The notes under the pieces were generated by a model that was not told the origin of the DNA, did no database searches, and worked only from the letters and a program-made list of their open reading frames with translations. The position numbers were made by a program, and so were the translations under genes. Positions 55,044 to 63,061 of a DNA stretch of 64,000 nucleotides are shown here, piece by piece (the stretch's first letter is position 1; each line of letters starts with the position of its first letter). Source of the DNA: Phocaeicola_A sp045647865 (GTDB lineage Bacteria > Bacteroidota > Bacteroidia > Bacteroidales > Bacteroidaceae); contig JAZRMW010000040.1 in the NCBI GenBank assembly GCA_045647865.1, positions 61,396-125,395 of the forward strand. Direction: 5' to 3'.

Positions 55044-56984
55044 TTATTTAATCTCAAATCCTGTTACCGGTTTTTCATTCTCGTCAATGAATCGTACACA
55101 GAAGTCGCTCATGCCCGGTCCGTTGATGACAGCTCCGCGCAGGATGTTGCATCCTTTTTTTAGTGTGATACGGGGAGATACAGCATCGTCTTTTACCATG
55201 CGGCGGTCGCCAGAAAGTAGGAGGACCTCTTCGCCATTGAGCCACCACATTGATGCTGAGTTACTACCTACGGCCAGACGGACGTCTTTGATTTCTTCGG
55301 GACAGTCAATGACGGTTACTCCCCAGAATAGTACGCCGTAGATTTGTTTTTGCAATCCGTCAGCAAAGCGGAATAGTTTCACATTGAAGCGTTCGCTGTC
55401 CAACTTGTGCCAAGTCAGGCGTTGCTTGCCGGCTTTCACCTTTTGGCCATTTTCGGGAACAATGGTGAATTGGCCGGGGAAGTATTCCATATTGAAATGC
55501 TCACGCAGATAACTGTCTGTAAATACAGTGTTCGAACGGTTGGGTTTGTCGATAGGTTCGAGTAATGACCAACGGCGGATGAATCCTTCGCTGTCAGGCT
55601 TTGCTGGAGTGGCTGTCGCGTTGGTGAAGTATTTCACGGGACTCTTGAACTGCATCCAGTCGATGCTGATGGCCGGACCTTCGCAAGCGATGTATAGGTT
55701 GGTCACTCCCTTGGGGATGTAGTTCAGCGGGGCAGTTACCGCAAACCAACGTCCGCGATAGTCACGACGGCGTTGGTCGTCACTTGTGACCTTTACCTCA
55801 ACTCGTGCAATCACTTTGCCGTTTTTGCTGTTCTCGCGGATGACGAAACGGGTATTTTCATTGGCCTTTACGTTGGCTGTCATATAGGCCTTGCCGTTGA
55901 TGTTGGTGAAATCTACGTCCTTATAGGTAATCCAGGCACCCTTCTTTTGAAGTTGTAGCTCCCATCCTCGGAACGTGTTGGTTGTATCCAGATAAGCCAA
56001 AGCTACGTCTTTGCCTGCAGTGCTGTATCGATCGACATCAATGCGTGAATCTGCAGGATTGATACCGACACCGCGTAGGGTAGGGATAACTTCTTGGATA
56101 GTTCCATCCTCGTTGAAGTAGAGACGGTCGATGCGTGCTGAACGACGTTTGTCAAAATTGGGCGAGTAGTCATTGTGGTGGTAGAAGAGATACCATTCTC
56201 CCTGGTATTGCACGATAGAGTGGTGGTTTGTCCAGCATCTGGTGGGCGATTCCTTCATGATAATGCCTTTGTACTCCCATGGGCCGAGTGGCTTGTCGCT
56301 CATGCAATATGCCAGGGCCTCGGTGCCTCCCTCTTCGCGTACCCAAGGGAAGGTGAGGTAGTAGTGTCCGTCCTTCTTGAACGCAAAAGGTCCTTCCTTG
56401 AATCCTTCGGGCAGTCCCTCCATGCGTTGTCCTTGGCCATCCAATTCTTTCATGTTATCTTTCAAAGGAGCGCCTGATACACCACCCCAGTAGATGTAAC
56501 TCTTGCCATCGTCGTCGATGAGTACACAGGGGTCGATGCCAAATATTCCCTTGATAGGTTCAGCTTCAAAGGTGAATGGCCCTTCGGGTTTGTCGGCCAC
56601 AGCTACCCCAACTCCAAAACCTCGCCCGTTCTTCGGACCTGCAGGGAAGTAGAAGTAGTATTTGCCATTTTTCTCCACACAATCGGGTGCCCACATGGAG
56701 TAGCCCTTCGGGTTTACCCAAGGAATCTCCTCTTGAGTGCCGATGATACCATGATCTTGCCAGTTTACCAAATCCTCTGATGAGAATACATGGTAGTCGG
56801 CCATGCAGAACCAGTCTTGGCGTACACCTTCTGGGGCATAGATGTCATGCGAAGGGTACATATATACCTTATTATTAAATACGCGTGCGGTAGGGTCTGC
56901 TGTGAACTGACCGCTGATAATGGGGTTTTGTGCCGCTGCTGTCAGTGGCACAGAAAGAAGGAAAAGTTTTAAGAAGTGTTTCAT
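55044..56984 (-). CDS. GH43 family glycosidase with CBM6-type domain
   Basis: A 646-residue secreted enzyme; MKHFLKLFLL at 56984 is chosen because it gives a clean signal peptide (~1-18, TAAAQ) and sits after a -7 box; an upstream in-frame start at 57107 adds an unlikely prefix. GH43 propeller at ~25-320: base D30 in FTADPTARV, GIDPCVLIDDDG, and acid glutamate in FKEGPFAFKKDGHYYL. A CBM6-type domain (~345-480, GWELQLQKKGAWITYKDVDF, IAISIDWMQFK) follows, then a beta domain at ~490-646. The ADPTARV and YMYPSHDIYAPEG wording fits the GH43 xylosidase/arabinofuranosidase group; exact activity unknown. Confidence 0.88.
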   Translation of the reverse strand: MKHFLKLFLLSVPLTAAAQNPIISGQFTADPTARVFNNKVYMYPSHDIYAPEGVRQDWFCMADYHVFSSEDLVNWQDHGIIGTQEEIPWVNPKGYSMWAPDCVEKNGKYYFYFPAGPKNGRGFGVGVAVADKPEGPFTFEAEPIKGIFGIDPCVLIDDDGKSYIYWGGVSGAPLKDNMKELDGQGQRMEGLPEGFKEGPFAFKKDGHYYLTFPWVREEGGTEALAYCMSDKPLGPWEYKGIIMKESPTRCWTNHHSIVQYQGEWYLFYHHNDYSPNFDKRRSARIDRLYFNEDGTIQEVIPTLRGVGINPADSRIDVDRYSTAGKDVALAYLDTTNTFRGWELQLQKKGAWITYKDVDFTNINGKAYMTANVKANENTRFVIRENSKNGKVIARVEVKVTSDDQRRRDYRGRWFAVTAPLNYIPKGVTNLYIACEGPAISIDWMQFKSPVKYFTNATATPAKPDSEGFIRRWSLLEPIDKPNRSNTVFTDSYLREHFNMEYFPGQFTIVPENGQKVKAGKQRLTWHKLDSERFNVKLFRFADGLQKQIYGVLFWGVTVIDCPEEIKDVRLAVGSNSASMWWLNGEEVLLLSGDRRMVKDDAVSPRITLKKGCNILRGAVINGPGMSDFCVRFIDENEKPVTGFEIK

Positions 56985-57014
56985 GCCAATAGCTTTTATG
57001 AATGTTATTTGAGG

Positions 57015-57022
57015 CAAATCTA
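57015..57022 (-). promoter_or_regulatory. -7 box of GH43 (55044-56984)
   Basis: Reads TAGATTTG on the minus strand, 30 nt upstream of the start. No clear -33. Confidence 0.5.
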
Positions 57023-57128
57023 CGGAAATGTTCTGATAAAAAGGTGGAAAGAAGGATGGAATTTTCTGCTTTTTACGAAGACAAAAGCTTCTGCAACAAT
57101 TTTGCAAATGTGATTTGATGGGATGTCG

Positions 57129-57136
57129 TACTTTTG
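57129..57136 (+). promoter_or_regulatory. -7 box of a possible small RNA
   Basis: TACTTTTG fits TAnnTTTG on the plus strand, with a TTTG 24 bp upstream (57101-57104), a little longer than usual. It has no plus-strand gene directly downstream. Confidence 0.45.
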
Positions 57137-57143
57137 CAGCGAA

Positions 57144-57243
57144 ATCATGGATTTCTTTTTATTCTTAAACAATATTATATTTGGTGTTAGTTAATGTAAG
57201 TTTGGGGTTCATGCCTTGTGAAAGGCGTGAACCATTTTTTTTT
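57144..57243 (+). ncRNA. Possible small RNA of about 100 nt
   Basis: A promoter-like box at 57129 is followed at 57206-57243 by a strong rho-independent terminator (GGTTCATGCCTT/AAGGCGTGAACC, loop GTGA, then ATTTTTTTTT), with nothing coding between except a 15-codon ORF (57147, MDFFLFLNNIIFGVS). Such a promoter/terminator pair in a gap predicts a short transcript. It may alternatively be a leader or a tiny peptide. Function unknown. Confidence 0.35.
57206..57243 (+). terminator. Rho-independent terminator in the intergenic region
   Basis: 12-bp stem with one G-U pair, 4-nt loop, nine T residues. On the plus strand, with no annotated plus-strand gene immediately upstream. Confidence 0.85.
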
Positions 57244-57254
57244 ATCCATATTTT

Positions 57255-57407
57255 AAGTTTCGCAAGCTCAATTTTCAGTAGTTCAGAAGTTCAGGAGTGA
57301 CGCTACGCTTAGGAGTGCAGACGATAGTGCTGCTTGTGTTGAGCGTTGAGGTTGAACTTTGAACCTTGAACCTTGAACTCCTGCAACTTCTTATACTCGC
57401 GAAAGTT
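57255..57407. repeat. Intergenic inverted repeat F (core-bearing)
   Basis: Outer arms AAGTTTCGCAAG (57255-57266) and CTCGCGAAAGTT (57396-57407), with inner words AGTTCAGAAGTTCAGGAGT against the right side TTGAACCTTGAACCTTGAAC. The centre CGCTACGCTTAGGAGTGCAG (from 57301) continues to 57336 and matches repeat D with four mismatches in 36 nt. The gap 57408-57645 holds no gene I can support, only AT-rich sequence leading to the GH97 promoter. Confidence 0.8.
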
Positions 57408-57648
57408 GAATCCATATTTTGAATCTTTTCGGACTGTTCCCTCTTTTCTTTCATTATGTAGTCTGAATTGTTCATCGGAACTTTTCAAATTCGATAGGTC
57501 ATCGGGACAATATGATAGGGTCCGCTCGGTTCGAAATAACGTTTCCATGTCGTATGTTTGAGTGTCAAAAAGCCTTGAATATGCCCTGTTTTGTTTCAAA
57601 TATAAAGGTTTTGAAACAAATATATAAGATGTAACGGTAGTTTTTTTG

Positions 57649-57656
57649 TACATTTG
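57649..57656 (+). promoter_or_regulatory. -7 box of the second GH97-GH115 unit
   Basis: TACATTTG fits TAnnTTTG, 43 nt before the ATG at 57700. This supports the later start over the in-frame codon at 57646. Confidence 0.6.
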
Positions 57657-57699
57657 CAGCATCAACGAATTTATAAATAATAAATTAATCATAAAAACA

Positions 57700-59703
57700 A
57701 TGACAAAAAAGTATGCATTAATGTGTCTCGCCCTGATGAGTCTTACTGTAGCTCAGGCCGAGGTAATTGTTAGCAGTCCTGACGGACGCATCAATGTTGA
57801 TTTCGAAATGAAGGGTGACAAACCCTATTATTCCGTTCTTTACGACGGACAGGTTGCCATTGAACCTTCAGCCCTTGGATTGAAAACCAATATGGGCGAC
57901 TACACCCAAAATCTGACCTGGAATAAGGACAAACAGGTGACAGGGGAAAACACCGGTAGTTATATTTTGCCCAGTCTCAAGGAGGGACAAGAACATGAAT
58001 TCCTGTTCAAGACGGCCAAGTTGCAATTCTCCAGAAAAGCAAATCCTGCAGCGCAGGAGAATGCTCGTCCGCGTTCAAGAAGAGACCATGGACCGGTTAT
58101 GGAGATTGAATTCTTTGTGAGCAATCGGGATGTAGCTTTTCGATACACCGTGTTGACTCAGGGCGATACCCGTAGTTGCGTGATTACTGAAGAGGCTTCA
58201 GCCTTCCGTGTGGCTGACAATGCACTCACCTTTATGGCTCCGCAAAGTAATCCCATGACAGGTTTTGCACGTACGATGCCCAGCTACGAGACAAAATATA
58301 CCCTTGGCGAACCTGTGGGTAAGAACGGTTGGGGCAATGGATATACCTTCCCTTGTTTGTTTGAAGTACCCAATGCTGACAAGGCAAAAGCTCTATGGAT
58401 TATGGTTTCCGAGACAGGTACAGATGGAGACTACGTGGGTTGTCGTCTGTTAGGAGGAAACGGTGGCGAATACCGTATCGGTTTCCCCATGGAAGGCGAA
58501 TTGAACGGATGGGGATGTACCTCCGTACAGATGGCTTTGCCTGGTAAGACCCCGTGGCGTACCATCACGATTGGACGTACTCCGGCCAATGTCGTTGAAT
58601 CTACCGTTACCTGGGACTTGGTTGAAGCGAAATATCCGGCAAGTAAAGACTATTCAAAAGATTACGGCAAAGGCATGTGGTCATGGATTATCGGTATGGA
58701 TTCCAGCTGTAACTTCGATGAACAGAAGCGTTATATTGACTTTGCCGCAGCCATGAGTTATCGTTCCTTGTTGGTAGATGCTTTGTGGGACGTGCAGATT
58801 GGTCGCGAGCGTATTGCCGAACTTTCCCGTTATGCCCAGTCTAAGGGTGTGGGACTCTACCTGTGGTACAATAGTAACGGAAGTTGGAATGATGCGCCCC
58901 AATCACCCAAAGGTATCATGAACAATCCGTATGAGCGCCGTAAGGAGATGAAGTGGATGCAGGAGAATGGTATCCTTGGTATCAAGGTTGACTTCTTTGG
59001 TGGCGACAAGCAACCGATGATGCAACTCTATGAAGACATCCTCACCGATGCCAACGATTTCGGTATCATGGTTATTTTCCATGGATGTACTTTGCCGCGC
59101 GGATGGGAGAGAATGTTCCCTAACTTCGTAGCAGCTGAGGCTATTCTCGCCTCTGAGAACCTCCACTTCTCACAAGATTTCTGCAATGCTGAGGCACGCG
59201 ATTGCGGAACCATGTATCCTTTTACCCGTAACACTGTAGCTTCTATGGACTTTGGAGGCTCTGCTCTCAACAAGTACTACAATGCTAACAACAACCGTGG
59301 TTCACGTCGTGTCACCAGCGATGTCTATGCATTGGCTACAGCCGTACTTTTCCAAAGCCCTGTTCAGCATTTTGCTCTTGCGCCCAACAATTTGACAGAT
59401 GCTCCCGCTTACGCTATCGACTTCATGAAGAGTGTACCCACCAAGTGGGACGAAGTTCGCTTCATCGATGGTTATCCCGGTAAGTATGTCATCTTTGCCC
59501 GTCGTGCAGGTGACAAGTGGTACATCGCCGGTGTAAATGCCATGGAGACTCCCTTGAAGCAGACATTGACTTTGCCTATGATTGAAGGTAAGAGCTCCGT
59601 CACTCTCTATCAGAATGGAGAAATGAAGGAGGCCAAACTTTCAAAGAAACAGACCATCAAGGTAGAGATTCCTACAAATGGTGGATTCGTGATTGTAAAA
59701 TAA
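57700..59703 (+). CDS. GH97 glycosidase, second copy (probable retaining alpha-galactosidase)
   Basis: A 667-residue secreted enzyme; start MTKKYALMCLALMSL at 57700 gives a proper signal peptide (~1-21, VAQAE) and follows the -7 box. GH97 N-terminal domain (VSSPDGRINVDFEMKGDKPYYSVLYDGQVAI), TIM barrel with LLVDALWD, LYLWYNSNGSW and GIKVDFFGGDKQ (D431), LPRGWERMFPNF, and a C-terminal beta domain. The aspartate at KVDFF again favours the retaining, alpha-galactosidase-like subgroup. It differs clearly from the first copy (longer, different loops), so duplication is old or the two were acquired apart. It is followed 51 nt later by GH115. Confidence 0.9.
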   Translation: MTKKYALMCLALMSLTVAQAEVIVSSPDGRINVDFEMKGDKPYYSVLYDGQVAIEPSALGLKTNMGDYTQNLTWNKDKQVTGENTGSYILPSLKEGQEHEFLFKTAKLQFSRKANPAAQENARPRSRRDHGPVMEIEFFVSNRDVAFRYTVLTQGDTRSCVITEEASAFRVADNALTFMAPQSNPMTGFARTMPSYETKYTLGEPVGKNGWGNGYTFPCLFEVPNADKAKALWIMVSETGTDGDYVGCRLLGGNGGEYRIGFPMEGELNGWGCTSVQMALPGKTPWRTITIGRTPANVVESTVTWDLVEAKYPASKDYSKDYGKGMWSWIIGMDSSCNFDEQKRYIDFAAAMSYRSLLVDALWDVQIGRERIAELSRYAQSKGVGLYLWYNSNGSWNDAPQSPKGIMNNPYERRKEMKWMQENGILGIKVDFFGGDKQPMMQLYEDILTDANDFGIMVIFHGCTLPRGWERMFPNFVAAEAILASENLHFSQDFCNAEARDCGTMYPFTRNTVASMDFGGSALNKYYNANNNRGSRRVTSDVYALATAVLFQSPVQHFALAPNNLTDAPAYAIDFMKSVPTKWDEVRFIDGYPGKYVIFARRAGDKWYIAGVNAMETPLKQTLTLPMIEGKSSVTLYQNGEMKEAKLSKKQTIKVEIPTNGGFVIVK

Positions 59704-59754
59704 AGAAAAGAAAGGGAGATAAAGGACTTTAACTCCTAAAAAAAACAACCTGAT

Positions 59755-62235
59755 ATGAAAAAACTCATTTTATCTCTCGTTGCCCTATCATGCGTCACCT
59801 TGATGCAGGCGGCAGAGCAATTTGTCAGTTTTGTGAAGCAAGCTGACGCAGTAAGCATTACCCATGCTACCATCAGTTACAGTGAGAATGAATACGAAGG
59901 TGTGAAGATTGCCATCCAAAACCTTCAGAGTGATATGCAGAATGTGCTTGGCAAAGCTCCCGTTTTGCAGGAAGGAACTGGCAAGAAGAGCACCATCCTT
60001 GTAGGTACTATCGGTAAGAACAAGGAGATTGATGCCTTGAAGTTGGCAGACTTGAAAGGCAAACGCGAGAAATTTATCATTACCACTACAGCCGATGGTC
60101 AGGTGGTCATTGCCGGTAGCGATAAGCGTGGTACCATCTATGGTGTGTACGAACTCAGCCGCCAGCTCGGAGTCTCTCCCTGGTATTGGTGGGCCGATGT
60201 CCCTGCCGAGAAGCAGAGCGAGGCATATATATTAAAAGGTATATATACCGATGGAGAACCTGCCGTTGAGTTCCGTGGTATCTTCCTCAACGATGAGGCT
60301 CCTTGTCTCACTTCGTGGGTGAAGAACACTTGGGGGACCAACTATGGTGACCACCGTTTCTATAGTCGTGTATTCGAACTGATTCTCCGCTTGCGTGGAA
60401 ACATGTTGTGGCCGGCCATGTGGGGATGGGCATTCTATGCTGATGATCCTTTGAACGGGCCTACTGCCGACAAAATGGGAGTGATTATAGGTACTTCTCA
60501 CCACGAACCTATGGCACGCAACCATCAGGAATATGCCCGCAAACGCAATGAGTGGGGAGCTTGGAACTATGCTACCAACCAGAAGAAACTCGACCAATTC
60601 TTCCGTGAAGGTATTGAGCGTATGAAGGGTACCGAGGATATGGTTACCATCGGTATGCGTGGCGACGGTGACGAAGCCATGAGTGAAGAGGCCGATACTA
60701 AATTGCTCGAACGCGTCGTGAAGAATCAACGCAAAATCATCGCCGATGTAACCAAGAAACCTGCCAAGAATACCACACAGGTATGGGCGCTCTATAAAGA
60801 GGTCCTCGACTACTACGACAAGGGTATGCGTGTTCCCGACGATGTCATCATGCTTCTTTGCGATGACAATTGGGGAAATGTGCGCCGTGTGCCCACTACA
60901 GAGAAGGAACTGAAACATCCCGGTGGATGGGGACTCTATTACCACGTCGATTATGTGGGAGCACCGCGTAACTCCAAGTGGCTCAATGTCACTCCTGCGC
61001 AAAATATGTGGGAACAGCTGACCCTTGCATACGACCGTGGCATCCAGCGTATGTGGATTCTTAACGTTGGCGACCTCAAGCCGATGGAATATCCCATCAC
61101 CCTCTTCCTTGATATGGCTTGGGCTCCCAAGAGTGTGACCGTTGACGTTGTCGGTACTCATGTCCTTCCCTTCTGCATCGAGCAGTTTGGCGAAGACCAA
61201 GGTGCTGAGGCTGCCCGCATTCTGAACCGCATCAGCAAGTTGAACGGACGTTGTACGGCTGAAATGTTGGATGCACGTACTTATAACATCGAAACTGGAG
61301 AATGGAAACAGGTCGTGGATGAATATATGCTGCTTGAAGTGGAAGCCTTGCGTCAGTATCTGACTCTGAAGCCTGAGTATCGCGATGCTTACCAGCAGAT
61401 TATCCTCTTCCCCGTACAGGCGATGGCTAACCTCCATCAGATGTATTATGCCCAGGCCATGAACCAATACCTGTTCAAGAAGAATGATCCCGATGCCAAC
61501 CTGTGGGCCGACCGTGTGGCTGATGCCTTCCGTCGCGACTCCATACTTTGTGCATCTTATAACAAGGATATTGCCGGTGGCAAGTGGAACGGTATGATGA
61601 CCCAGAAACATATCGGTTACCGCAGTTGGAACGACAATTTCCCACGCGATATGATGCCTCGCACTTCCCGCATCGAGAATCCCACTCTTGGTGGATATAC
61701 CTTCACCATGAATGATGGATATGTGGCGATGGAAGCTGAACACTACTACGAAGCCAAGGCTCCTGCAAATACCCAGTGGACCGTTATACCCGATATGGGA
61801 CGTACACGCAGTGCCATGTCTTTGATGCCTTACACTGAGTCAGTGGCAGGTGCTTCATTGACCTATCGTTGGAAGGGCGATGTGAAGGATGCAGTCAACG
61901 TACACGTCATTACCAAGTCAACCCTCGATTATCTCAATAAGGGTGGCATGACATTTACTGTTAGCATCGATGGTGGTGAGCCTCAGACGGTGAACTTCAA
62001 CGGCAACCTCAATGAGAAACCCGAGAACATCTACAGTATCTATTATCCTACTGTGGCAGGTCGTGTGGTTGATAGCCAATTGAAAGCTGTTCCCGTGAAT
62101 GCTTCTCTTTCCGAGCATACCATTACCATTTGTCCCAACGATCCTGCTATCGTATTTGAGAAGGTAGTTATTGATGCCGGTGGCTACAAGCGTTCTTACC
62201 TCTTCATGGATGAGTCTGACTATGTAAAGGAATAA
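59755..62235 (+). CDS. GH115 alpha-glucuronidase, second copy
   Basis: An 826-residue secreted enzyme with a cleavable signal peptide (~1-20, MQAAEQ) and no lipobox. GH115 hallmarks: VEFRGIFLNDEAPCLTSW, LRLRGNMLWPAMWGWAF, GTSHHEPMARNHQEYARKRNEWG, GMRGDGDEAMSEEAD, and LLCDDNWGNVRRVP. A C-terminal beta domain (YVAMEAEHYYEAKAPANTQW onward, ~640-826) resembles the ancillary domain known in BoAgu115A-type enzymes. It removes (4-O-methyl)glucuronic acid side groups. The wording is much closer to characterised GH115 than the first copy, in which the LWPAMWGWAF segment reads VAPAMHSCTGAF, so the two likely differ in preferred substrate. It ends before a strong terminator. Confidence 0.93.
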   Translation: MKKLILSLVALSCVTLMQAAEQFVSFVKQADAVSITHATISYSENEYEGVKIAIQNLQSDMQNVLGKAPVLQEGTGKKSTILVGTIGKNKEIDALKLADLKGKREKFIITTTADGQVVIAGSDKRGTIYGVYELSRQLGVSPWYWWADVPAEKQSEAYILKGIYTDGEPAVEFRGIFLNDEAPCLTSWVKNTWGTNYGDHRFYSRVFELILRLRGNMLWPAMWGWAFYADDPLNGPTADKMGVIIGTSHHEPMARNHQEYARKRNEWGAWNYATNQKKLDQFFREGIERMKGTEDMVTIGMRGDGDEAMSEEADTKLLERVVKNQRKIIADVTKKPAKNTTQVWALYKEVLDYYDKGMRVPDDVIMLLCDDNWGNVRRVPTTEKELKHPGGWGLYYHVDYVGAPRNSKWLNVTPAQNMWEQLTLAYDRGIQRMWILNVGDLKPMEYPITLFLDMAWAPKSVTVDVVGTHVLPFCIEQFGEDQGAEAARILNRISKLNGRCTAEMLDARTYNIETGEWKQVVDEYMLLEVEALRQYLTLKPEYRDAYQQIILFPVQAMANLHQMYYAQAMNQYLFKKNDPDANLWADRVADAFRRDSILCASYNKDIAGGKWNGMMTQKHIGYRSWNDNFPRDMMPRTSRIENPTLGGYTFTMNDGYVAMEAEHYYEAKAPANTQWTVIPDMGRTRSAMSLMPYTESVAGASLTYRWKGDVKDAVNVHVITKSTLDYLNKGGMTFTVSIDGGEPQTVNFNGNLNEKPENIYSIYYPTVAGRVVDSQLKAVPVNASLSEHTITICPNDPAIVFEKVVIDAGGYKRSYLFMDESDYVKE

Positions 62236-62258
62236 GAAGAATACTATTCTTATAAACG

Positions 62259-62303
62259 AAAGAATGCTAATCTTGCACGTGTAAGATTAGCATTCTTTTT
62301 TTT
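62259..62303 (+). terminator. Rho-independent terminator of the GH97-GH115 unit
   Basis: AAAGAATGCTAATCTT and AAGATTAGCATTCTTT form a perfect 16-bp stem with an 8-nt loop, then TTTTT. Confidence 0.9.
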
Positions 62304-62375
62304 GTATGTGTGGTATTCTTGACGTGAAGAAACGGATGATGATGACGATGGATATATTTACATAATCTCTCGCCT

Positions 62376-62494
62376 GTGTGCACAACCTCTATTCTCCGTG
62401 TGCACACCCTTTGTTGGGCATGTGCACATCCTGTAGGTGTATGTGTGCACAAAGTCTGCTGGTTGTGTGCACATGGCTGGAGGCACTTGTGCAC
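62376..62494. repeat. Six-copy TGTGCACA array with 22-23 bp period
   Basis: The 8-bp palindrome TGTGCACA occurs at 62376, 62398, 62420, 62443, 62465 and 62487, spaced 22, 22, 23, 22, 22 bp. The 14-15 nt between copies are all different. It is not a CRISPR array (the repeat is too short) and does not encode a plausible protein. It lies in a gene-free stretch between the GH115 terminator and the zinc-ribbon ORF. Nature unknown; it looks like a multi-site protein-binding array. The rest of 62304-62662 holds no gene. Confidence 0.9.
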
Positions 62495-62662
62495 ATGAGT
62501 TTCTCTTTTCCTGTTTTCACCCTTTCAGACATTGCTATATTAACAGGAGTCTTGTTGATCAGTTGATGTTTATTTCCGATTCTGTCTTTCGTTGTGTCAA
62601 AACAATGGCCTATTGTTAATATAGCTTAAGCTTTTAAGGGGGGGTAAATCAACGTTTTTTAA

Positions 62663-62670
62663 TAATTTTG
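62663..62670 (+). promoter_or_regulatory. -7 box upstream of zinc-ribbon ORF
   Basis: TAATTTTG fits TAnnTTTG, 86 nt before the ATG at 62756. A weak hairpin (TACACACTCC/GGGAGTGGTGTA, 62680-62704) lies in the leader. Confidence 0.4.
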
Positions 62671-62755
62671 CATCGAATTGTACACACTCCTTGGGAGTGG
62701 TGTATGTTTATGGTAACAAAGATACGAAAATATTAACCAAAAATCAGATAAAATA

Positions 62756-62911
62756 ATGGCAATTTGTACAAAGTGCGGCAGCGAACTGAAGCCGGGAGCA
62801 AAGTTTTGTATGAAGTGTGGAAATCCTGTCAGAATTACAAGAAATCGTTACAAAGATACGTTTTGTTTAATGGATTTGCAAGAAAATAGTTTTTTTTATT
62901 TAATGAATTAA
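62756..62911 (+). pseudogene. Truncated zinc-ribbon protein (51 codons)
   Basis: Starts MAICTKCGSELKPGAKFCMKCGNPV, a perfect CxxC-x10-CxxC zinc ribbon of the kind found at the N-terminus of much longer Bacteroidetes proteins. After residue ~25 the sequence (RITRNRYKDTFCLMD...) looks non-coding, contains the promoter-like word CAAAGATA, and soon ends. A remnant of a larger gene or a very small zinc-binding protein; the first is favoured. Confidence 0.5.
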
Positions 62912-62980
62912 ACAAAAAATGGTATTTCTTTACTATTGAAACATTTAATGCAAAATCCTAACAGATTCTTAGATTTTTCG

Positions 62981-63052
62981 TATCTTTGCATAGATTATAT
63001 GAAGTCCACCCCCCCGAGGCAGTCTTACGGAGTAGCCTCGGGGATTTTGTTG
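62981..63052 (+). other. Promoter-like box followed by a nested hairpin
   Basis: TATCTTTG (62981-62988) is a -7-like box, followed by CCCCGAGGC/GCCTCGGGG (63012-63020 and 63035-63043, loop 14 nt) and ATTTTGTT. TCCACCC (63005-63011) and GGGTGGA (63055-63061) can form an outer stem. Either a short transcript (about 60 nt) or the 3' end structure of the opposite ATPase gene, whose stop touches it at 63062. Confidence 0.4.
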
Positions 63053-63061
63053 TAGGGTGGA

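Noticed and set aside
60232..61743. 503-codon open frame on the minus strand
   Set aside because: Lies wholly antisense to a GH115 gene with full family motifs; no recognisable domain or start context; a by-product of codon use.
62376..62494. CRISPR array
   Set aside because: The repeat is only 8 bp and palindromic, spacers 14-15 nt; no cas genes nearby.
62267..62494. Small proteins read from the TGTGCACA array
   Set aside because: The 22-bp period is not a multiple of three, so no frame yields a constant repeat; Cys/His-rich translation is an artefact of TGTGCAC.
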